Notes: generated by a model not told the origin, from the sequence alone. A DNA stretch of 64,000 nucleotides from Plenodomus lindquistii (GCA_025504975.1 JANUWI010000001.1:1922001-1986000), one strand, 5' to 3'; shown: positions 1 to 11,043, counted from the first letter of the stretch. Program-made: numbers and translations.

Positions 1-550
1 GAAGAGCGACATCATTCGTCCGTTTGGCTCCGCGGTAGTCGATGGCTTCGACTTCGACTTCGAGGAGGAATTTACCAATGCAGCAGCATTTGGGCGAGAA
101 TTACGCGAGCTAATGTGTCGTTCTGGAAAGACCTACTACCTCAGTGTCGCCCCCATCTGTGCCAGGATCCCTAGCACAGGTACTTCTATCGGCCAGGATC
201 TACTCGACGGAGTCCAAATCGACATGTTCCTCGTCCAGTTCTACAATGGCGGTAACAGCCCCAGCGGATGCGACATCAATGGCGCCTTCAACTTCGACAA
301 GTGGAACAGCTACGTCAAGAGCAGGAACGCGACGTTCCTCATGGGTCTTCCAGCTGCTGAGCTTGCAGCACCCCATGGCGGATACGTAGTCCCGGAGAAG
401 CTCAAGGATGTTTTTGGAAAGACGAAAGGTTTGGATAGGATGGCTGGCGCGATGTTGTGGGATATTAGCCGGACTTGGGACAACAGCATGTATCATGTGA
501 AGGTGAAGGATGCTCTCAAGGCTACTGCGGTGAAGGTGCGGAGGCATTAG
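1..550 (+). CDS. GH18 (class III type) endochitinase, 3' part only
   Basis: Partial gene; the 5' end lies left of the window. The frame entering at base 2 is open to the TAG at 548-550 and gives about 182 residues. Bases 41-64 encode DGFDFDFE, which fits the GH18 active-site signature DxxDxDxE, whose last Glu is the catalytic acid. Downstream QFYNG and MLWDISRTWDN resemble the C-terminal strands of the GH18 TIM barrel in class III fungal and plant-type chitinases. Family knowledge: these enzymes cleave beta-1,4 GlcNAc links, mostly outside the cell or in the wall. No chitin-binding module follows the catalytic domain. The N-terminus and any signal peptide cannot be seen. Confidence 0.9.
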   Translation, partial: KSDIIRPFGSAVVDGFDFDFEEEFTNAAAFGRELRELMCRSGKTYYLSVAPICARIPSTGTSIGQDLLDGVQIDMFLVQFYNGGNSPSGCDINGAFNFDKWNSYVKSRNATFLMGLPAAELAAPHGGYVVPEKLKDVFGKTKGLDRMAGAMLWDISRTWDNSMYHVKVKDALKATAVKVRRH

Positions 551-735
551 GAATCTAGTTCGATGCAGCGCGATAACTAGATTGGCTTTAGATGAGGATG
601 GGATCAACCACCGGTACAGAACGGGTGAGATACGAGAGGGCTAGAAATCTGCTGCTACCAAGATAGACAGACTTTTAATGAAGACATCCAAGAGTCCTAC
701 AAGTAAGCACCCCGAGGTACTGTGAAATATTATCT

Positions 736-1713
736 CTACCTCTTGTCCACCACCTTACCCGCAGCCGTCTCCCGGGCAATCTTGTAAATCCGATAATGCT
801 CCTCCATCAACACCCTCGCCAACGCTGCCTCTTTGACAACATAATGCGGGATCAACAACCTCCTCTGATCCGGCTCCTCGCCCAACAACCCATCAATCGC
901 ATTCCTCCCCTTAGTCTCCAGCTTCCTCGTACAATACCGATCCACATACACTCTGTCCTCTTCACTCGGCGGCTCCACCAACCCCATAACCCTCACAAGC
1001 CCATTTCCCAAGAACTGAGGGTACACGTGTATGCCGTCGTCCCAGCCGTCAGCATCCCAGGCTGCATGGAGCATGATGTCAAAGTCCACATCGAACGTGA
1101 TTTGCAGTTTTGGAAGCCGGGCACGCAGTTCGTATAGGATTGGAGAGAAGTTCGCCCAGTGGAATTGTATGGGTGATGTCTTGCTGAGCGTTATACATAA
1201 GTCCTCTAGGCGCGGGAGATCGAGTAGCTCAGTCCATTCGGCGCGGACTTCTGGGCGGAGGACGCTGCATTCGCGTTCGAGGCGTAGGAGCTCGGTCTCT
1301 GTTAATTCAACTTCCAGGGCTTGGACTTCTAGGCGTCGGATGTAGGGTTTGTAGGCTGTATATGCGCCCCAGATGCTCGATTGTTGTAGGAACTGGTCTA
1401 AGATAGATGGGATGGATTCAGATGATTGTTCGGGGTAGGTCCAGCCATTCTCGCGCAGGCACGATTCGTTGAGCAGAGGCAGGTAGTTTGTGTGGCGGAT
1501 GGAACAAGTCACATTTGAAAAGAAGGCTTCGAGGAGTTCTTCACGAAGTTGGAGGTTGTTGATGTTGGGAAGGATGTCGGTGTCGTTCAATTCGTAGACC
1601 ATAAGGCCTGTGACCAGTTGGGTGTAGATTAGGTCACGTAATTCGCGCGGAAGGCGGAGGAGGTCATTTGTGAAGTAATTGAATGACTGGGATTTGACTG
1701 TTAGAAGACCCAT
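736..1713 (-). CDS. F-box-like fungal protein of unknown function
   Basis: Single-exon gene of 325 residues, with ATG at 1713-1711. Residues 21-34 read LPRELRDLIYTQLV, the opening of the F-box-like helical motif seen in very many fungal proteins (LPxELRxxIY). The rest is leucine-rich and acidic and contains YxxxIRRLEVQ and LEDLCITLS segments typical of the long C-terminal part of these proteins. Inference: possibly a substrate adaptor for an SCF-type ubiquitin ligase, but many family members have no known partner. There is no signal peptide or membrane segment. The neighbours give no functional hint. The reading as a real gene is firm; the function is weak. Confidence 0.7.
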   Translation of the reverse strand: MGLLTVKSQSFNYFTNDLLRLPRELRDLIYTQLVTGLMVYELNDTDILPNINNLQLREELLEAFFSNVTCSIRHTNYLPLLNESCLRENGWTYPEQSSESIPSILDQFLQQSSIWGAYTAYKPYIRRLEVQALEVELTETELLRLERECSVLRPEVRAEWTELLDLPRLEDLCITLSKTSPIQFHWANFSPILYELRARLPKLQITFDVDFDIMLHAAWDADGWDDGIHVYPQFLGNGLVRVMGLVEPPSEEDRVYVDRYCTRKLETKGRNAIDGLLGEEPDQRRLLIPHYVVKEAALARVLMEEHYRIYKIARETAAGKVVDKR

Positions 1714-2219
1714 ATTGTAATCGTTGAGATCGTTGCAGTGTTATAGTGCTGGTTTGGAGGTTGCGGTTGTTAGTTGCTGGATCGCGATATGTGGATGGTG
1801 GGGTCAAATGCTGTTGCCTTGCGAGTTGAGGAATGATGCACGCCCTGTTTAATTTTGCCAATGTACAACATGGGCGACAGGATCAAAAACTCTCAGGCTG
1901 CAATTGCGCGAAGATGAGGCTGAGCGTGTAGCCCTTAGGTTCCAGTTGGGTATAGTTGGATGTTCTAGGTACGTGGGGACGATGGCTAGCCCTTGTTCGC
2001 CCTATGGAGCCTTCGCAATTCGATATACCAAGATCTGCAGTCTCGCATTATATCGTCAATACGAACACAAATTACACAACCTCAAGTATATGACGCTCCC
2101 TCTGCCGCAGATACGGTCCCATATCGCGACTCCTAGTAGGCATCTCAAAGCCGTTTTGTACCAACACCGAACGCCATCGTGCATACATGTTCAATGCATC
2201 ATATCGTACATCACCACAA
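1714..2219. other. intergenic, no gene seen
   Basis: Region between the start of the F-box-like gene and the stop of the EF-hand gene. I see short open frames but none with a convincing composition, motif or splice structure. It presumably holds the promoter of the F-box-like gene and the 3' end of its neighbour. Confidence 0.6.
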
Positions 2220-2909
2220 TTAATTCCTCCTGTACTTCGCTGGGATATTTTTCTCCACGATACCTCTCAACTCCAATCGCTCCCACTCCTCTTGCGCCGC
2301 CTCCTTCTCTTCATGCATCTTGAAATGCGCGATGTCCTCCGGATGCGTAAGGTCCTCCTCCTTGACATCATCACCGCTGTGGTATTTTTCCCAGTGGTGG
2401 ATCTCGTACTCGTATTCGTCGTCGCCATGATGTCCAGGCCCCATACCAAAATCGGGCAACTTTGTGCCCTCTGAGTCTCTGCGAACAAATTCAAGGAGCG
2501 AGATGGCGCCATCCTTGTCAATGTCGAACATGTCTAGAATGGTCTGCACGACAGCGCCCTTCTTTGTCTCGGAGATTGCGGCAGAAGAAACGTCTTCGAG
2601 GCCGTAGGTGCGGCGGATATCCTTGGTGGTCCATAGGCCGGTGCCCTCGTAGTCGTGCAGGTTGAAGAAGGTCGTTGCGTCGTAGCCGGAGATGTGATGT
2701 TCCTCTATAGGAAGTGTCAGTCTTATTCTCTTTCATATGTATACATTACATTGAAGGTGTTCCATACCAGCCATATGCCTTGTCGCCCAGTCTGCGTCTG
2801 GCGCAACTTCGACCTGCGAATGCTCCGTCGCACCGCCATGTGCAGACACGCTGACGGCACATGACAGCAGCAAGAATGCGCTCATCGAGATTCCCAGTAT
2901 TTTGTTCAT
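2220..2909 (-). CDS. secreted EF-hand protein with His-rich tail
   Basis: Two exons, 2909-2768 and 2704-2220, joined at a GTATGG...TATAG intron; 208 residues. Splicing restores a conserved-looking MAEEHHISGYD junction. Residues 1-23 form a signal peptide (MNKILGISMSAFLLLSC, then AVSVSAHG). Two EF-hand-like units follow. The first, near residues 64-75 (LHDYEGTGLWTTKD), is degenerate. The second, residues 108-119 (DIDKDGAISLLE), has a full set of calcium ligands. The C-terminal part is rich in His, Asp and Glu. Family knowledge: it resembles fungal secretory-pathway EF-hand proteins related to nucleobindin or Cab45. Inference: a calcium sensor or buffer of the secretory pathway or cell exterior. 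No KDEL-type retention signal is present. Confidence 0.8.
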
Positions 2910-3090
2910 GATTGCTATGTGCTTGAAGTCGCAATCGAGTGTTTTGTTGAGCGGATCTCTTTGTAGTGTTGACGACCAGGGGTTCGGGGATAGCGCACCC
3001 AAACACCGACGCTATGTCATAGGGGACTTTTGTACACCGTTGTCCAGACTTCTCGACACACATGAACTCCGCAGAAATCGACATTCAACA

Positions 3091-3336
3091 ATGCACGTGT
3101 TGCTACTACTGAGCTTGCTGTTCTTCATACCGTTGCTACTCTTCCTCGCCTTCCTCGCCGCATCCTCCTGTATGGGCGACGGGTTCCGCGCTCGAGTCGC
3201 AGGGATGACCTTCAATCCACGACACGCATCCTTCGGTCGCAACTACACCCGCGGTTTCGGCTCCGGCGCAAGCAGCGCAGGATGGGAGCAAATAGAGATG
3301 GAGGACATGCTTGGAGAAGACAGCGAGGATGATTGA
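3091..3336 (+). CDS. small single-pass membrane protein, 81 aa
   Basis: Open frame of 81 residues starting at the ATG at 3091. A strongly hydrophobic leucine-rich segment (residues 1-24) is followed by a basic, Gly/Ser/Asn-rich middle and a very acidic C-terminus ending EDSEDD. The starts of this frame and the EF-hand gene lie 181 bases apart, head to head. I do not recognise the family. The single hydrophobic anchor could be a signal anchor. A longer in-frame start lies upstream at 2902, but its 63 extra residues overlap the promoter and 5' end of the neighbour and look non-coding. Moderate confidence that this is a gene. Confidence 0.5.
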   Translation: MHVLLLLSLLFFIPLLLFLAFLAASSCMGDGFRARVAGMTFNPRHASFGRNYTRGFGSGASSAGWEQIEMEDMLGEDSEDD

Positions 3337-3435
3337 GATATTCAGTCTCGGTACATCGGATAGCATCCTTGATTCCAGGGTGCAAGACGCTAGGTGTCTT
3401 GCTCTAAAGGGTATCATCCATGGGTCACGGCACGC

Positions 3436-4691
3436 CTAGAACTCCAGATCCTCCTTCTTTGGCATCGAGCTTGCACCAGCTGCCTCTCTAACCGCCTGCT
3501 CCTGTGCCTCGGTGTCACCTTCCATAGGTGGCAAGCTGAACTTTGCGATCACAAACTTTCGCCTACTCAACGTAAACGCCATGTCCTCGCCGAGGTCGTC
3601 TGCCCCTCCACCACCGCCCTTTTCGTGGAAGACTGGCAACTTGTGCACCGCGAGCATACCTTGCGGCCTCTCTTCGTCCTTCGTTGTGCCCGCAGATTGC
3701 GCGAGAGCTTGCATGTGCGAGTATGGGAACGGCGATAGCTCGAGGACACCGTCGGACAGGACTTCCGCCCAGCGAACGACACCTGATGATCTCGGGTAGA
3801 GAGACAATGGAAGTGTGGATATTGCGGTCAAACGTGTAGGATATTGCCGTAGCAAAGCTCGAAGGCCGTGCAAGAACTGGAGTATGGAGCTGGGATGCGC
3901 CGCGAATGCCGGGTAAAGGGCCGGCGATAGGACAGATGGTATCACGAGCCTATGTATGAAATGCGATGGTGTTGACGCCAATTGTCTTTGCAGGTTCTGC
4001 AGTATTGATGGGAAAGGCGAGGAGGTGGGTGACGAAGGTCGAGGAATGGGAATGTAGTTGATGGCGCTACCCACTGGCAGCGTAAGACGCTTCGCAAGAT
4101 CGAATGTATGACAGAACACAGCGACCTGTTCTGGTGCATCTTCGCCTCGGCCGGTTGTCTTGATCGTGCTGGGAGACGCTGAGAGCATACAGTCAGAACC
4201 GAGGATTGCATTTGCTGGATATATGTACAAAACGCACCTCTAGCACTCTCAAACTGTCCCAATCCTTCATACCGCCACGCAATCTTCATCTTCTCCGCCC
4301 TCTCTTTACCCTCTTTCCTCTTATCCTCCTTGCCCTCAGATATACCTGGGAGTTCCCTACCCCACACCTCGCCCACGCCCACTACATGCACCTTGTGCCC
4401 CTGCACTACACCTTCTGCCGCATAGAATCTCAGCAGAGCACCGGCATAGTCTGTTGTACCGCTCTCCTCTATCAAGATAGAATTGCCGAGTGGTAGACCC
4501 GCGTGGCCAGCCAATATGCCATCGAGCGAGGGTGTGCCAGTCGACGTAGTGGGGCGGCCATCAATGGGAGAAGGGCGCACACCGGGCGCTGCAGGGGCAG
4601 GAGCTGCTATTGATGGTACTGCATGTCCATTTGACGCGTCTTCGCCTGCTGGTGTGCGCGAGAGCGCAATGTTTCGTTTGCGAAACGCCAT
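3436..4691 (-). CDS. ELP4: Elongator complex subunit Elp4 (PAXNEB family)
   Basis: Two exons, 4691-4238 and 4178-3436, with intron donor GTGCGT and acceptor CTCAG; 398 residues. The N-terminal part has PSLDGILAGHAGLPLGNSIL followed by EESGTTDYAGALLRFYAAEG, the RecA-like ATPase fold start of Elp4. After the intron come FCHTFDLAKRL and a C-terminal segment with SGVVRWAEVLSDGVLELSPF. Family knowledge: Elp4 joins Elp5 and Elp6 in the hexameric ring of Elongator that helps form the U34 wobble modifications of tRNAs (mcm5/ncm5). Cytoplasmic and nuclear. The length is close to the usual 360-460 residues. The intron contains an in-frame stop-free stretch, so a naive reading would split the gene. Confidence 0.92.
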
Positions 4692-4970
4692 TGGTGATTT
4701 ATTGGGCGTAAGTCGCCTGCTCGAAATTGTGGCATGAAACCTATCGATAAGAAAAAGTGGCTGCTTACGCTACGTCACTTTACATTGAGTGGCAGCCTGG
4801 AGCTGAACACTACATACACCACTGCCCTCCCAAGATGCGGATTCAGGCTTCATACAATATGCGACGGTCTTGCGAGACCGCACTACCATTTGAGTCACAC
4901 AGCGCCTTCACGGGTTCGGCGCTCATCACTACGACACATTCCATACAACTCGCCCAAGCGATGCCTCAGG

Positions 4971-7504
4971 ATGGCACAATCAGCCCCCATCTCAACGGCC
5001 CTTAGAACAACGGAACTTCCTAGAGCTAGAGATGGCACAGGTGATCCCTTTTTGGCTGTAGATGCTGCAGAGTCCTCAACTGCTTGTCGGTTTTGCGATG
5101 CCTACTCCGACCCTTTTGATTCCGATTTTCCGGCCACCTGTCATGGACATTGTGATCAATGCGCAATATCGCATTCGATCTCGAGAACAGAAGATTTTTT
5201 ATGTGGTTTCTGTCGACATCTTCGACTCGGTCATTTGCTTTGCTGTATTCGAACGCCGCAGGCAATCGCTTTTGGAACATGGGAAGAGATCAAGACTGTT
5301 CAGCATTGTGCTCTACACGCCCTTTTACAGCAGTCCATTATGCCTTGGGTCCAGACATTGGAGATTGGTGACTCGGAACTGAACGTCAGCTTCGTTTTTC
5401 AAATCATGGTGGACCTAGCTCGTAAGCCCGGTGAGTTTAGTTTGATGGTGTTTAAAGACGGTCATTACAAGAATAGTGTCGCAACTTTCAAGACCTGGAA
5501 TTCAACGAGCACAAAAGTTCTCCAAGGCATCTCGCAAGTCCTTATTCCGAGGTTTATCAACTAGTTGCAATTAGCTACTAAAATTGTTTCTTGCTGTGCG
5601 AAACACCAGTTTCGTCCGAAGGCACAGCCGCCTGAACCCTGACTTCCTGCTAGGTTGCGTTTGATCGACACACAAAATCGCCGAATAATCTATCCATCCA
5701 GACTCTGGACTAGATGTGTAGCCCTGAGCTATGTCTGGGGTGCGCTTTCAGATTGTATAAAGTTGATATCTACATCAGCGACGATTCAAGCTTTTGAGAA
5801 AGACAACGGACTGTTGGCCAAACACATGCCAGCTACCATTGAAGGAGCAATACAAGCTTGTATTCGTCTTGGTGAGCGCTATCTTTGGGTCGATCGACTA
5901 TTTATGTGGTTCAATGAGCTCAAATTTCTGGAATTTCACTGACTGAAGTTTGACTGAGAAGGCATCTTGCAAGATGATCATGAAGATAAATGTGAGCAAA
6001 TTGCGAGAATGGGTGAGATCTTCTCGAATGCAGCATATACTATGATGGTTCTTTCTGGTGATAACATGGACGAAAACCTCCCTGGAGTCACCACAGAACG
6101 CCGTAACCATTTGAGAGATTGTCGGCTCAAGGGGCTCCATATTCGCAGACAGCTGCTAAGTCTTCATAGCTCAATAGCAGTATCCGCATGGGCGACCCGC
6201 GCATGGACTTATCAAGAACACTTACTGAGCAGAAGGCATTTGTTTATTACCCCCTCACAATATTTCTGGGTTTGTCCAGCTGGAGTCATGAGCGGAGAAG
6301 CCATATTGAATGGACGCGAACTAGATCCTGGCTTTCCAGCAGAACATAGTTTGGTTGATGCTTTTCTATCTGATCATTCTCTAGGAAGCATATTTAACAG
6401 ATTCGCCATTGTATGTTCAGATTACAACGACCGGAAGCTGGCTTATGCATCCGATATATACAACGGGCTCTCTAGAATCTCCAAAGCTCTCTACAATGTC
6501 AACGACTATACGGAAAACTTTGCCTGTGGCTTACCGCTTCGCGACATTAACGCCGCCCTACTTTGGCATCCTATGCGTAATCGCACACATGAGACACGTA
6601 CCCCTTCAGAGATGTATATTCCCAGCTGGTCATGGGCTTCCATGTTTGGTTCCGTCGACTGTCCACTTCGGGTTCATTGGTTAAATGGGCACTGCATGTT
6701 GACAAGGATGACATGGGAGGAGCCTGGACCGACGTCGACGGCAGTCGTTCGACATTGCACTGAGAAGCCCCATTTTATGTAGACCAGTCAGCACAACCGG
6801 AAAACTCTCCTGTCAGATTTGCCGCAGGTACGGCGTGTTTGCACCTGACCTTGGCTGCAGCAGAAGGTTGCTTCCTGGAAGATTTGGTACACGAGCCTAT
6901 CGAGACATTACGGCACACCACATTCGATCGATATACCGAGAATGCAATGGCAAGATGACCATCGTACTCCAGGTTCTGGTCCGAGGCTTTTAGGAGCCTG
7001 GCAATGTCGCAAAATTCCACAATCAAACCACAAACTAGACAAACGCTATTAATTACCCATGCTCAGACGTCTCTCGTCAAGATCTTCCCTCACTCCGCTC
7101 ACAACGAGTATTCTAGCGCCGCATGGGAGATTCATAATCTTCACGGTCAATGTGTTGGAATATTGCTCGGCCAGGACCTATCCTAGGGTTCATCGAACGT
7201 ATCTCGATCATCCGATCAGGTATACAAGATGATGGCAATCTCGATGGGATCACAAGATCACGACCTCTCCTGCTGCTTTCCTGGGCAGCCTATCTAGTTT
7301 GATAACGTGTCGGCCCAGGCGTTCAAAGATCTCAACATTAGCTACGAAGATTGCAACGGAAATGTGCTCAGGCCCGCGCCAACGGTGAATGTTCTGATAC
7401 TCCAGGAGAAGGACGGCCTATCGCAAAGGTTTGCCCTTGGAACTGTCTTTGTACGAAAGTGGGCTGAACAAGAGCGCACGTTTGAGACTATCACGCTATG
7501 CTGA
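4971..7504 (+). pseudogene. HET (heterokaryon incompatibility) domain gene, decayed
   Basis: The HET block is clear: LRLIDTQNRR, then VALSYVWG (about 5724-5747), ERYLWVDRL (about 5873-5899), and after an expected intron LQDDHEDKCEQIARMGEIF (5967 on), WATRAWTYQE and PSWSWAS. A C-terminal VNVLILQEKDG...FALGTVFVR segment ends at 7504. Damage: in the frame that leads into the HET block there is a TAG at 5562-5564 and a TGA at 5640-5642. The splice donor expected after 5901 reads TTATGT instead of GTATGT. Beyond 6780 the recognisable pieces lie in different frames (near 6827, 7124 and 7370). Family knowledge: HET proteins trigger non-self recognition cell death in fungi. Inference: a non-functional relic. 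The start at 4971 is the first plausible Met of the N-terminal Cys-rich part. Confidence 0.82.
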
Positions 7505-7646
7505 GCATTTGATTTTCGTATAAGCGGAGAAGGCATGTCCAGTTGACAGCTAAGGAGGAGCGGCATCCTCACCGCAAACTGCATAGAAGATAAAGAGAAG
7601 GGTAATCAGAAACAATCAAGGAAACATCTCATGTCAAGACTCGACC

Positions 7647-8559
7647 TCAAAGCCACCTCTCAAACCAAGCCAACGCCTGCGCCTCCGAATCCTCCATGGC
7701 CTTCCTCTCCAACGGATCATCCGGATTTCCCCTAACCCCAAACCCATGCCTCCCCGGCCTATACACCCGATGCTCCACCACCGGCACCTTCCTCCCCTTC
7801 TCCCCCGCCTTCCTATGAACATCCTCAACCTGCGCCTTCTGCGCAAAACTCACCCCCTGATCCTCCACCCCCCACCCCACACTCACCGGCACAACCACAT
7901 TCTCCACATCCGCCGGTATGACAAGGTTACTCGGATGCATCGCCACAACCGCATCAACAAGCGGCTTCTTCACTCCCCCAACCTCAATCATATTTTCCTC
8001 GAGCGCCGCACGAAGCGCATACCGTCCTCCCCAACAGATCCCCGCCATACCAATCTTCCTCTCAACAGGCGTCTCGCGCCTCAACTTGTCCAAGAAATCA
8101 TTGCATATTTTCTCCGTAGGGCCCGTCTTATGACGCGTCATCCACAGAAGGAAACTCGGCATGCTGGCTAGGATACCAGTGTATTTTGCAAATGTGGATT
8201 GCTTGGTTGCATCTACGGGGAGGAGGACGTCGGCGATGGAGAGAGCGACTGGGTCGCCTTTGAAGAAGTCGGGGAGGTAGACGAGGTATTTTCCGGTGGC
8301 GGCGTAGGCGTCGGCGACGAGTTTGTTGTTTGGGAGGTTGAGGCCGAAGATGTCGGAGTAGATTACTATGATTGCGTGCGGGGAGGTGCGGTTTCCGACT
8401 ACGTAGGTGGTTAGGCCGTGGATTTGTTCTTCGGTGCCGGTTGGTAGGCCGGTGTGGATTGTGCCCTGGTGGGTTGTCAGTTGAGAAGGTTGTGGAAGGG
8501 AGTAGAGGTGGGGTTTGGGGGTGAGATACTTTGATGCATTCAGAGCATGCTGGAGCCAT
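7647..8559 (-). CDS. dienelactone hydrolase family protein
   Basis: Two exons: a 10-codon first exon at 8559-8530 and 8465-7647; 282 residues. The intron has GTATCT, a CTGAC branch and CCAG. Splicing gives the canonical start MAPACSECIKGTIHTGLPTG, so the longer unspliced frame reaching up to 8699 should not be used. The alpha/beta-hydrolase triad of the DLH family is visible: Cys154 in GICWGG, Asp212 in GVEDQG and His250 in GRHGFG. Family knowledge: DLH enzymes hydrolyse cyclic esters such as dienelactone in aromatic breakdown; most fungal members are cytosolic with unknown substrates. No signal peptide is seen after correct splicing. Confidence 0.9.
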
Positions 8560-9266
8560 GATGGTAGTGTTTTATCTTTCCCCTTGTGAAGAATAGATGG
8601 ATAGTATAAATCGTTACAAGTTAAGTTCCCTTCAGTAAACCTCAATAGTAGACAGAACCTCAGGATTAAAAAGAACCACACAGAATAACCGCAGATCAAA
8701 GCAAAACTTGCGAAACCGTCTCCTTCTTATACACCTCCCCCACCCCTCCAGGCATCCATCCCCTCCTACCCACAGTATAGCTTTACGCCCCGTCTCCCCA
8801 ACGGCCCAAAGCCACACGAATTGCATACTTCACCCAACTTAGTGCATCGACAGGGGTGCTCGCGCAATCGACCACAGACGGCTTAGTGCAAGGGTCCAGC
8901 ACTACAGCGCCGATCAGTCTGATTGGTGGTAACACGGTCATTCACCATCTCACGCTGCATGAGTCCGGTAGGGCTTATCGTTGCCCCGCAGGATGCATGT
9001 CAGATGTTAGAAGGCTGGTTCTGGGTCTTGCTCTCGACCAAGGCATCTATCTTCACGTGTGATGCTGAGGGGCTTGAGTACGGTGTACGGGTAGTATGTT
9101 GCTTGTCCGTTGTCTGAATGGTCAGTAAAGATCACGCAAACAACAGTCAAAGTGACAAACACGCGGAACGCTCAATGGTCATCATGAATTGGGGATTGTG
9201 TTGGGTATAGGATAGACCATGCCCAAGATATGCGCTTACTAGATTTCCCCAACAAAAATAACTACA
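8560..9266. other. intergenic, no gene seen
   Basis: About 700 bases between the start of the dienelactone hydrolase gene and the stop of NOP53. It holds the upstream region of the hydrolase and the 3' end of NOP53. A short frame at 8856-9062 has no ATG-led coding character that I can support. Confidence 0.55.
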
Positions 9267-10667
9267 TCAAGTAGCCTTTGGTACCTCCCAGTCCTTATAA
9301 CTCCACTTCTCAGAAACAGTGTACTTCTTCTGCTTGGCGTATGGGATCTGGCGTCTGGCTTCTACCTTGCCTTGCAGCATCATGGTGTAGAAGCGGTCTT
9401 TGAGGAGGTTGCCCTCGGGCTTGAGGAGGCGGAGGGAGTCGCGGAGTTCGTCTGGGAGGACGACTTCGAGGGGGGCTTCTGGGATACTGGTTGGGTGATG
9501 TTAGTGTATGTTTGACTATCATGGATGAAGCAGGAGAGAACATACGGAGCCTTGCCAAACTGCTTCTTTCTGAGTTCAATCTCAGCGCCGTCGTCTTCCG
9601 AATCGACTTCATTGACCTTGTCCTCAAGCGCTTTTCTCACAGCATCACGCGCCTTCTCCTTCGCCTCGACGCTCTTTGCAAGTTTCTTGATCTCTTGAAC
9701 TTGTTGTTCCTTGGCCTTCATCTTCTTTTCGTGCGTCGCTTTGCGCTCGGCCTCCTTTCTCCGCTTGATTTTGTTCCTTTGCGATAGACTTTTCCTCTCT
9801 GGCCGCTTGATCTTCAGCTTGTCTTCCTCGTCACCGCTGAAACCTTCCCACTCGCTCTCCCATACACTCTCCTCGCCTGAATCGTCCTCAGACTCGGCGG
9901 CCGCGCGCTCCATACGCTCAGCCTCTTCACGGGCTTCGGCAAGGCGCTTCTTCTCGACTTCGACGGCCTTGTCAGACTCGCGCATGAGTTCATTTTGCCA
10001 GTCTTCAAATTTGGGGTTGTATGACTTGCCGCCGGCAGGTTTGCGGACGCTGGGGATAGCTTTGCCAGATTTCGCTTGCGAGATGGGCGCGTGTTTGAGG
10101 GTCACTGGCGCAACCTTGGCCTTCTTCTCCTTCAGGAATGTAAAGCGCGGGTCTGGTTTTGATTCCTGAACTGCCCAGGGGTCGTAGTCGGCGGTGTTGC
10201 CTGTCTGTACAATGTCCTTCTTGGTTTGCTCGCCGCCATAAGCGATGGCGCGCAGCCGGTCAAATTCCTTGCCCGAGACCTTGGACTTCTTACGCTTGCC
10301 GTCGTCGGCGATGTCGGAGAGGCGCTTTCGCGAGGGGACGGCGGGGACGGCGGAGCGCTGGGCGAGGATCTGGTCGACTTTGAGAGGTTTATGGCGGCGG
10401 GCGGCGTCTTTCTTAATGTCGGCTGAGCCAATTGTGTCGACGGCGAAGAGCTCGTCGGACGTCTTTTCCGCGATGACGCCACTGTGAGGACATCAGTATG
10501 GTCATCTGAGGTACAGTATATACAACGACGTACCCAGTGATTATCTGATCCCGCACATCTTCCAAGCCACTCTGAATCTGCGTAACATCGACATTCTTGC
10601 GCCAGGCCTTCTTGCCCTTGCGACTAGGCTGCTTGTACTGCGCCGGTGCTGATTCCGTGTCCGCCAT
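9267..10667 (-). CDS. NOP53: ribosome biogenesis protein Nop53 (GLTSCR2 family)
   Basis: Three exons, 10667-10534, 10481-9546 and 9486-9267; 429 residues. Introns are GTACGT...CACAG and GTATGT...ACCAG. The N-terminus has SRKGKKAWRKNVD, and later EKTSDELFAVDT, YDPWAVQ and KAPRKTxxQ-like basic stretches appear. A long charged coiled coil follows, and the C-terminus reads RLLKPEGNLLKDRF and RRQIPYAKQKKY. All are typical of Nop53. Family knowledge: a nucleolar 60S assembly factor that recruits the Mtr4 exosome helicase for ITS2 (7S) processing through an arch-interacting motif. The divergent partner YPT6 starts 376 bases away. Confidence 0.93.
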
Positions 10668-11043
10668 AGTAAATTCGCTTTGTATTGCGTCGTCGTGGTA
10701 AAAGTCCAAAAGTTGTGGGGTTTCCCGTCTTGCAAAAGTCGCGAACTTTTCGAAATATGCCGCTAACCACTCTTGCTCTAGCCGGCCGATACCAGCAGCC
10801 GCTGCCCACCCAAATCCCTGCATGCGTACTGGGCCCTGGCTGTTCTCGGTAGTGCGCCCCGGCCGGCGGTGCGGTGTCAAGCGATTCCAGACCTCCAGGT
10901 TGCCATGAAAGCAACCTCAGCTCCTATTCATTCATCGCCCGCCCCCGCCTTTGACACGAGACCACGACCACCGACGCTTTCTCTGCTTACATACACGACT
11001 TGAGCTCTTGCGAGTGCAGTGAAGGACTCATTCGGTAGCAACA
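10668..11043. promoter_or_regulatory. shared 5' region of NOP53 and YPT6
   Basis: 376-base divergent intergenic region that must hold both promoters. It is GC-rich with no simple TATA box that I can point to. Open frames across it are shadows and have no family match. Confidence 0.5.

Noticed and set aside
8465..8699. Upstream extension of the dienelactone hydrolase frame, with a hydrophobic start resembling a signal peptide
   Set aside because: A short first exon at 8559-8530 plus a canonical intron gives the family's usual CSEC...GLPTG start; the extension reads through the intron and would wrongly predict secretion.
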